The notes under the pieces: generated by a model
The model's database searches: none
What the model was told of the DNA's origin: nothing
Seen by the model: the letters and a program-made list of their open reading frames with translations, nothing else
Shown here: positions 7,347 to 11,642 of the stretch, piece after piece
Layout: each line of letters starts with the position of its first letter
Position numbering within the stretch: the first letter of the stretch is position 1
DNA from: Hydrogenimonas sp.
Lineage (GTDB): Bacteria > Campylobacterota > Campylobacteria > Campylobacterales > Hydrogenimonadaceae
Direction: 5' to 3'
Length of the DNA stretch: 11,642 nucleotides
NCBI GenBank assembly: GCA_015494675.1
Contig: WGAW01000073.1
Location: forward strand, 1 to 11,642
Made by a program: the position numbers and the translations under genes

Positions 7347-7816
7347 TAACTCTCCATCTCTCTATACAGATCGAGCATCTCTATTAGCCCCGCCATCGCT
7401 TCGAAGCCCTTATTCCCCGCTTTCGACCCTGCACGCTCTATGGCCTGCTCTATCGTATCGGTCGTTAAAACACCGAACGACACCGGCTTGCCGTACCTGA
7501 GTGTCGTATTCGCCACACCTTTGGTCGCCTCGGCCGCCACATAGTCGAAATGGGGTGTGGAGCCCCTTATGACCGCACCCACACAACATACGGCGGAGTA
7601 CTTACCGCTCTCGAGAGCCTTTTGAAGCGCGAACGGAATCTCGAAGGCTCCCGGAACAAGTATGAGATCGAGGTTCTCGTCCATACCGCCGTGGCGCAGA
7701 AACGCGTCTCTCGCACCCTCTACCAGCCTGTCGGTGATGATGTGGTTGAAGCGGCTCGCGATAATCGCTATACGCTCGGAGCCTGTGAGCTTGAGCTGTC
7801 CTTCTATAACGTTCAT
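7346..7816 (-). CDS. ribH: 6,7-dimethyl-8-ribityllumazine synthase
   Basis: The 156-residue product is a full-length lumazine synthase. It condenses 5-amino-6-ribitylaminouracil with 3,4-dihydroxy-2-butanone 4-phosphate in the penultimate step of riboflavin synthesis. Recognisable elements are ASRFN near the start, [25 protein letters not shown] with the conserved active-site His, and [18 protein letters not shown] followed by NKG. The family assembles into pentamers or 60-mer shells. GAGGA precedes ATG 7816 by 7 nt. The 70-nt gap to kdsA contains a promoter-like extended -10 box, so ribH-nusB can probably be transcribed independently of the upstream GGDEF/kdsA genes. I saw no FMN riboswitch in the short leader. 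Confidence 0.94.
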   Translation of the reverse strand: MNVIEGQLKLTGSERIAIIASRFNHIITDRLVEGARDAFLRHGGMDENLDLILVPGAFEIPFALQKALESGKYSAVCCVGAVIRGSTPHFDYVAAEATKGVANTTLRYGKPVSFGVLTTDTIEQAIERAGSKAGNKGFEAMAGLIEMLDLYREMES

Positions 7817-7845
7817 AAACTATTCCTCGTCGATTAAAGTATGAT

Positions 7846-7854
7846 ATTTTAGCA
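7846..7854 (-). promoter_or_regulatory. Extended -10 promoter for ribH-nusB and downstream genes
   Basis: On the minus strand TGCTAAAAT matches the extended -10 form, with hexamer TAAAAT at 7851-7846. It sits in the AT-rich half of the kdsA-ribH gap, about 30 nt before the ribH start. A -35 hexamer is not evident at 17 bp. This is the only clear promoter candidate seen between kdsA and ribH. Confidence 0.5.
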
Positions 7855-7886
7855 TAACGGCGCCGGGCGGTTTACACCATTCGCGC

Positions 7887-8687
7887 CTATTCGTTTTCTG
7901 CAATCTCTCTGATGGCTTTTATCTCTCTCAGAACTCTGTCGAGACTCTCCAGCTTTATCATGTTGGGCCCGTCGCTCAAGGCCTTTGAAGGGTCGAAGTG
8001 GGTCTCGAAAAAGAAGCCGTCCACCCCCACGGCGGCCGCCGCCCTGGCAAGGTAGGGCACAAAGGAGCTGTCACCGCCTGTCTTTCCGCCCTGTCCGGGC
8101 ATCTGAACGCTGTGCGTGGCGTCGAATATAACCGGGGCGAATTTTCGCATTATCGGCAGAGAGCGCATATCTACCACAAGATTGCCGTAACCGAATGTCG
8201 TCCCCCTCTCCGTCAGCCACACGCCGGCTTTCTTGCTCGTCTCGTAATCTACGCTATCGAACCCTCTGGTTTTTAGAACCTTCTGAACCGAATAGCGCAT
8301 ATCCGCCGGGACCATGAACTGCCCCTTCTTTATGTTGACTATCGAGTCGGTTTTCGCCGCCGCTACCAACAGATCGGTCTGTCGGCACAAAAAGGCCGGT
8401 ATCTGGAGCACGTCCACCGTTTTTGCCGCCTCCGCAACCTGCCACGACTCATGAACGTCGGTCAGAGTCTTGTATCCGAAAAGGGCCTTTAGCTCTTCGA
8501 AGATCTTCATACCCTCTTCGAGCCCGGGGCCTCTGTAGCTCTCCAGAGAGGTTCTGTTCGCCTTGTCGAAACTGGCTTTGAAGTAGAAGTCGATCGAGTC
8601 GTCTTCATCATACTTTTTGAGCGCTTCCGCTATGCGCATGACGCTATCCCTGCTCTCTATAACGCACGGTCCCGCAATCAAAATCAT
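7887..8687 (-). CDS. kdsA: 3-deoxy-D-manno-octulosonate 8-phosphate synthase, metal-dependent type
   Basis: The 266-residue enzyme condenses phosphoenolpyruvate and arabinose 5-phosphate to KDO-8-phosphate, the precursor of the KDO sugar of lipopolysaccharide core. Visible motifs are [41 protein letters not shown] and [10 protein letters not shown]. Cys8 in GPC, His192 in DATHS, Glu228 in FFETH and Asp239 in SDGP are the expected metal ligands. This places it in the metal-dependent class, as in Aquifex; metal-independent enzymes such as E. coli have Asn in place of the Cys. Its ATG overlaps the stop of the preceding GGDEF gene (ATGA), with AAGGA 8 nt upstream, so expression is tied to that gene. 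A promoter for ribH follows its end. Confidence 0.94.
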   Translation of the reverse strand: MILIAGPCVIESRDSVMRIAEALKKYDEDDSIDFYFKASFDKANRTSLESYRGPGLEEGMKIFEELKALFGYKTLTDVHESWQVAEAAKTVDVLQIPAFLCRQTDLLVAAAKTDSIVNIKKGQFMVPADMRYSVQKVLKTRGFDSVDYETSKKAGVWLTERGTTFGYGNLVVDMRSLPIMRKFAPVIFDATHSVQMPGQGGKTGGDSSFVPYLARAAAAVGVDGFFFETHFDPSKALSDGPNMIKLESLDRVLREIKAIREIAENE

Positions 8688-9337
8688 ACTTCGGATCCTT
8701 CCTTGTCGAATATGACTATCTCTTTTCTCTTCTCTTTGGCCCTCGCCAGCGCATCCTCGGCAAGCCCCAGCATTCTGTTGAGGTGTATCTGCTTGCCGTA
8801 CATCGTCACGGCTCCGTAACTTCTTCTGTACTCCACCCTCTTTTCACCCTGCATTAGAGGATCCCTCTCTATCTTCTGCTCTATTCTCTCGTTTACGGTA
8901 GCCACGTTTTCGGTATCGCACTCCGAAAGGAGCACGAATATGCCGGAACCCCCGAACCTTCCCAAAACGTCACTCGCACGCACTACGGCGCGAATCGAAT
9001 CGTTTAGGTGTTTGAGCACCGCGTCACCGGTCTTGAAGCTGTAGCGCAGATTTATACTCTCGAGCTGATCGACATCTACGATCATCAGTGTAACGGGCCA
9101 CTTGTGGCGTCTGGCCATCTTGATCTGAAGATTCGCCATTTTGACGAAAAAGGGGTAGTTGTAGGCACCGGAGGCCTCATCTAGTGAACGTGCACTCTGA
9201 ATCTCCTCTTTAAGAGAGTCTATCTCTTGACGGCTCTTCTTTAGGGCCTTTTTGCAGCGCATCCACATTGCTCCCTCTGCCGTCGCCGCAAGCGCGAGCA
9301 CACCTACAATAGCATACAGGATCTCTGTGCCGATCAT
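8684..9337 (-). CDS. Membrane-anchored degenerate GGDEF-domain protein (GGSGI)
   Basis: The 217-residue protein has one N-terminal transmembrane helix (about residues 5-26), a charged helix likely to form a coiled coil (29-50), and a GGDEF-type cyclase domain (53-210). The domain keeps the first metal-site region (VDVD, 87-90), LRYSFKTGD, and [10 protein letters not shown] near the end. The active-site loop reads RFGGSGIF, so Asp-Glu of GGDEF is replaced by Ser-Gly. The loss of acidic residues argues against diguanylate cyclase activity. RASD (120-123), five residues before the loop, preserves the RxxD inhibitory c-di-GMP site. ATG 9337 overlaps the previous stop (ATGA) with GGAG 6 nt upstream; longer in-frame starts run into the neighbour. 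Its stop overlaps kdsA. A c-di-GMP receptor or scaffold role is inferred, not shown. Confidence 0.85.
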   Translation of the reverse strand: MIGTEILYAIVGVLALAATAEGAMWMRCKKALKKSRQEIDSLKEEIQSARSLDEASGAYNYPFFVKMANLQIKMARRHKWPVTLMIVDVDQLESINLRYSFKTGDAVLKHLNDSIRAVVRASDVLGRFGGSGIFVLLSECDTENVATVNERIEQKIERDPLMQGEKRVEYRRSYGAVTMYGKQIHLNRMLGLAEDALARAKEKRKEIVIFDKEGSEV

Positions 9338-10074
9338 CTGGCGCTCCGACTCGTCTCGATTACGCTGCCGGGCTTCTCGGCAGCCCGGTCCATCGCTTCG
9401 TAGGCACACTCCATCAGCCTTTTAAGATCGGCCGAAGACGGGCTCAGGGTCGATATTCCGCATTTGCACTCGAGCTTGTAGACTTTGTCGTCTATATTCA
9501 CATATCTGTCCGACAATCTTTTTTTGAAGCGCAGTGCGATCTCCTTCGCATTTTTCATATTGCAGTTTTGCAAAAAGACGAGATACTCGTTTTTTGCGAA
9601 GCTTCCCACCTGATCGCTGCATCTTGTGGCCCTCTCCAGCTCTTTTACGACTATCTCTTTTATATGTGAGCTTATGTCCGGAATTCCTTTGTGGCGGTTT
9701 ACCGGCTGGATATATATAGCGACCATACTGACATCCCATCCGTTCCGTTTGGCAAGATTGATCTGTTTTTTACCCATTGTGTGGAACATCTGTTTGTCAT
9801 GGAGCTCGAACAGCATGGAGGTATTGAGAACTTCGTCGCATCTTCTCTTCTGGATACGGGCTTTGATCAGCTCGGTCATAAAAAGGTACGATACGGCGGC
9901 CGCAACTATAAAAAATATCGCATACGCAGCCATTTTCGCATCTTCGTGCTCGAACCCGCCCGCTTCCAGAAGTTCCGCGAGCATCGGCAGCCATGCCGCC
10001 GCACTTGTGAGAAAGAGTCCTCCCAACAAGCCGCCGAGAATCTTGTAGCGGCGCCTGTTTGCAACATTGTTCAC
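9334..10074 (-). CDS. Membrane-anchored, strongly degenerate GGDEF-like protein (AKNEY)
   Basis: The 246-residue protein has two predicted transmembrane helices (about 11-33 and 48-67) and a C-terminal domain alignable to its two neighbours. It is the most eroded of the three. The metal-binding DxD is gone (YIQPVN in its place, 121-126) and the GGDEF loop reads AKNEY (160-164). RCSD (151-154) still stands exactly five residues before that loop. Catalysis is very unlikely. The QINLAKRNGWDV segment (104-115) matches QIK-A-R-WPV segments in the other two, supporting common descent. It starts with GTG; AAAGG lies 8 nt upstream and only 12 nt separate it from the previous gene. Without its neighbours the domain would be hard to recognise, so the family call leans partly on the tandem context. 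Confidence 0.75.
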   Translation of the reverse strand: MNNVANRRRYKILGGLLGGLFLTSAAAWLPMLAELLEAGGFEHEDAKMAAYAIFFIVAAAVSYLFMTELIKARIQKRRCDEVLNTSMLFELHDKQMFHTMGKKQINLAKRNGWDVSMVAIYIQPVNRHKGIPDISSHIKEIVVKELERATRCSDQVGSFAKNEYLVFLQNCNMKNAKEIALRFKKRLSDRYVNIDDKVYKLECKCGISTLSPSSADLKRLMECAYEAMDRAAEKPGSVIETSRSAR

Positions 10075-10086
10075 GAATGATACCTT

Positions 10087-10821
10087 TTAAAAGAGTTCAA
10101 TACGGTTGGCTCCTTTTTTCTTGGCACGCATCAACGCCTCATCCGCCCTGCTCATGATGGTGCCGAATCTCGCAACCTGTCCGGCGAATGAAACGACCCC
10201 GGAAGAGAAGGGGATGTTTACGGACTCGCTCCCCTCCACCTCCGCGGGAGACTCCAACACTCTTGCCTGGATCCTCTGTATGACCCTCTGCGCATCCCTT
10301 GCATCGCAGTCGGGAAGCAGAAGCACGAAACGGTCGTCGTCATAGCGGGCCGCAAGATCGCTCTCCCTAATCGAAGATCTCAGTATCGACGAGAACTGTT
10401 TCAAGACCAGGTTCCCGGTTTCATAGCCATACTTTTCGTTGATTTCGGAGAGCCTGTCTATATCCATAATCACAAGGCCGACCGGCCATCTGTTACGTTT
10501 GGCGATCTTTATCTGTGCCGATGCAAGCTCTTCAAAAACGGTGCTTCTGTAGAGCTTCGTCAGCTCATCCAGCAGCACATCATCCTTCCGTTCACTCTCT
10601 ACCGTTTTGAGTCTGCTTTTTCGGTAAAAGAGCAGAAAAAAGAGTGGAAAAAAGATCGCGATATAGAGTGCACTCATTATGGCCGTTGCAAGGTTGGAGT
10701 CGTCGCCGATCCCGTTTCGGCGCAACAACCACTGAAACGATCCGAGCAGCACACTGCTGCCAAGAGCCGCAAAGAACGCCGTGACGGCCGTTTTCCAAAC
10801 AGGAGTGTCTGCACTTGACAT
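10087..10821 (-). CDS. Membrane-anchored degenerate GGDEF-domain protein (DDDRF)
   Basis: First of three tandem paralogues, 244 residues, with two predicted transmembrane helices (about 12-33 and 45-66) flanking a short loop. The C-terminal GGDEF-type domain (about 85-244) is the best preserved of the set. It keeps DELTKLY, the metal-site MDID (119-122), EINEKYGYETGN, and ADEALMRAKKKGANR near the end. The signature loop is RYDDDRF: two Asp replace the paired Gly needed to bind GTP, and Arg replaces the Glu. RESD (152-155) preserves the RxxD c-di-GMP inhibitory site with normal spacing. It is therefore probably a sensor or partner protein, not a cyclase. ATG 10821 follows a predicted promoter at 10838-10866, but its Shine-Dalgarno sequence is weak (AGAG close to the start). 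It heads the run into kdsA. Confidence 0.87.
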   Translation of the reverse strand: MSSADTPVWKTAVTAFFAALGSSVLLGSFQWLLRRNGIGDDSNLATAIMSALYIAIFFPLFFLLFYRKSRLKTVESERKDDVLLDELTKLYRSTVFEELASAQIKIAKRNRWPVGLVIMDIDRLSEINEKYGYETGNLVLKQFSSILRSSIRESDLAARYDDDRFVLLLPDCDARDAQRVIQRIQARVLESPAEVEGSESVNIPFSSGVVSFAGQVARFGTIMSRADEALMRAKKKGANRIELF

Positions 10822-10837
10822 GCTCTAACTTTACCAT

Positions 10838-10866
10838 ATTTTATCTTAACACCCGATGTTACACAA
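10838..10866 (-). promoter_or_regulatory. Sigma-70-type promoter for the GGDEF-kdsA genes
   Basis: On the minus strand TTGTGT (10866-10861) and TAAAAT (10843-10838) are separated by exactly 17 bp. The -10 matches five of six consensus bases and the -35 matches the leading TTG. Transcription would start near 10831, ten bases before the ATG at 10821, giving an almost leaderless mRNA. This is the best two-box promoter seen in the window. Confidence 0.5.
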
Positions 10867-10914
10867 ATTCCGGGCAAAGCTCGCAATTTAGCAAGTGTGA
10901 GCACCCCTGAAGCT

Positions 10915-10933
10915 TCGAAATCGAATATTTCGA
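10915..10933. repeat. 7-bp perfect inverted repeat between the transporter and GGDEF genes
   Basis: TCGAAAT, a five-base spacer CGAAT, and ATTTCGA form a perfect inverted repeat in the 131-nt gap between the transporter stop and the first GGDEF gene. It lies about 50 bp upstream of the predicted -35 box. It could be an operator or a weak hairpin at the end of the transporter transcript. No T tract follows on either strand, so a terminator is not supported. The rest of this gap holds only the promoter. Confidence 0.35.
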
Positions 10934-10952
10934 GACGATATTGCGCAGTTTT

Positions 10953-11642
10953 TCAGGATCTCTTCTCTTTCGCCCCCGCCGCCGCTACCCCCGCCGCCGC
11001 TATCAGGCCTATGCCGAGCCATGTGAGGGGATCGGGGAGCGGATCGCCGATAAATAGGCCTAAAATAATGGAAAAGAGGATGTTGCTGTAGCTTACTGCC
11101 CCCACGATTCCGGCCTTCGTCACCCCGTACGCCTTTGTCATGTAGAACTGGGCGAGCGTCGCAAAGAGTCCCATAAGCACTATAAACCCCCATGCTTCTG
11201 CGGAGGGAGCGACAAACTCCCCGAAGAGCATATCGAGCTCAGGCGCATTGACATACGGGCTTGCGGCCATCAGTATGAGCGGCCCGACACTCCCTATGAC
11301 CGTGAACGAAAGCACTATGGCCCTCGTGTCGTAGTAGTTTCTGAGCTCTCTTACCGCCGTATAGGCAAGTGCTGCGCCGGCACCGCTGAATATACCGAGC
11401 CACGCTGTCTTGTCGAGAACAAGCCCGGAAGGTTTGGCGATAAAGACTATACCGACAAACCCCGCCGCGAGAGCCGCCCACCCGATTGCGCCCATCCTCT
11501 CTTTCAGAAAAAGCCACGCAAAGAGGGCCGTAAAGATCGGTGATGTTTTGGAGTATGTCATGGCATCGCCGAGGGGTATATGGGCTATATTGTAAAAAAA
11601 GGCCAGAAGCGCCAAAAAGCCCATCATGCCCCTAAAGAAGAG
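10953..11642 (-). CDS. EamA-type drug/metabolite transporter family protein, 5' end outside the window
   Basis: The frame is open from the window edge for 229 codons to a TGA at 10953-10955. The sequence is highly hydrophobic with about seven to eight transmembrane helices visible. The first EamA repeat ends in the typical DAMTYSKTSPIFTALFAWLF followed by LKERM, and the second repeat has VSYSNILFSIILGLFIGDP. An Arg-Gly pair before the first visible helix matches the start of helix 3 in this family. Full-length members have about 290-300 residues and ten helices, so roughly 60-70 residues are missing. An internal Met at 11627 is not the real start. Substrates in this family range from amino acids and nucleotide derivatives to drugs; nothing here identifies one. 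It is separated by 131 nt from the GGDEF genes. Confidence 0.85.
   Translation of the reverse strand, partial: LFFRGMMGFLALLAFFYNIAHIPLGDAMTYSKTSPIFTALFAWLFLKERMGAIGWAALAAGFVGIVFIAKPSGLVLDKTAWLGIFSGAGAALAYTAVRELRNYYDTRAIVLSFTVIGSVGPLILMAASPYVNAPELDMLFGEFVAPSAEAWGFIVLMGLFATLAQFYMTKAYGVTKAGIVGAVSYSNILFSIILGLFIGDPLPDPLTWLGIGLIAAAGVAAAGAKEKRS
10973..11002 (-). repeat. Two perfect tandem copies of a 15-bp GC-rich unit inside the transporter gene
   Basis: The plus strand reads CCCCCGCCGCCGCTA twice without interruption. On the coding strand this encodes AAAG-V then AAAG-A near the C-terminal end of the last transmembrane helix. Because the unit is 15 bp, gain or loss of a copy would keep the frame. 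Confidence 0.85.

Noticed and set aside
7858..7865. GC palindrome CGGCGCCG after kdsA as a terminator
   Set aside because: An 8-bp self-palindrome cannot form a hairpin with a loop, and no T tract follows. It is more likely chance in GC-rich DNA.
7817..7886. FMN riboswitch before ribH
   Set aside because: The 70-nt gap is far too short for the aptamer, and no conserved FMN-element core was seen.
10879..10902. Possible terminator hairpin after the transporter gene
   Set aside because: The stem has an A-C mismatch on the transcribed strand, a 10-nt loop and only three U residues after it.
11592..11598. A7 tract in the transporter gene as a phase-variation site
   Set aside because: Seven A residues is short, and phase variation in this phylum mostly uses longer G/C tracts. 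The frame is intact here.

Overview
The window looks like chromosomal DNA of a moderately GC-rich member of the Campylobacterota (formerly Epsilonproteobacteria). The argument is gene content and order. A kdsA-ribH-nusB run, and an mqnC-M16 peptidase-recG run with the futalosine menaquinone pathway, are arrangements I recall from Campylobacter and Helicobacter. The GC level and heavy use of AGR and ATA codons would fit vent-type lineages such as Hydrogenimonas or Nitratifractor. The genus is a guess from memory, not a search result.

Left part, plus strand (1-2718): the tail of an unidentified gene is followed by three tightly overlapping genes for prepilin-like proteins. Their order and features resemble the minor (pseudo)pilin series GspI-GspJ-GspK or PilV-PilW-PilX. 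A short gap with an extended -10 promoter then leads to hpf, encoding a long-form ribosome hibernation factor.

Middle and right part, minus strand (10821 down to 2712): nine genes run in one direction, many joined by 1-14 nt overlaps. They are three membrane-anchored degenerate GGDEF proteins, kdsA (KDO-8-phosphate synthase), ribH (lumazine synthase), nusB (antitermination factor), mqnC (menaquinone synthesis), an M16-family protein without its zinc motif, and recG (branched-DNA helicase). One promoter is predicted ahead of the first GGDEF gene and another ahead of ribH. recG meets hpf tail to tail with a 7-nt overlap. At the right edge, also on the minus strand, lies most of a drug/metabolite-family (EamA) transporter whose 5' end is outside the window.

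The most interesting feature is the GGDEF triplet. All three proteins have lost the GGDEF active-site signature, each in a different way (GGSGI, AKNEY, DDDRF). All three keep an RxxD motif exactly five residues upstream, where the inhibitory c-di-GMP-binding site lies. They look like diverged tandem paralogues that may sense c-di-GMP, or signal through protein contacts, rather than make it. Their translation is chained to the lipopolysaccharide gene kdsA. No tRNA, rRNA, CRISPR array, insertion sequence or phage gene was seen.
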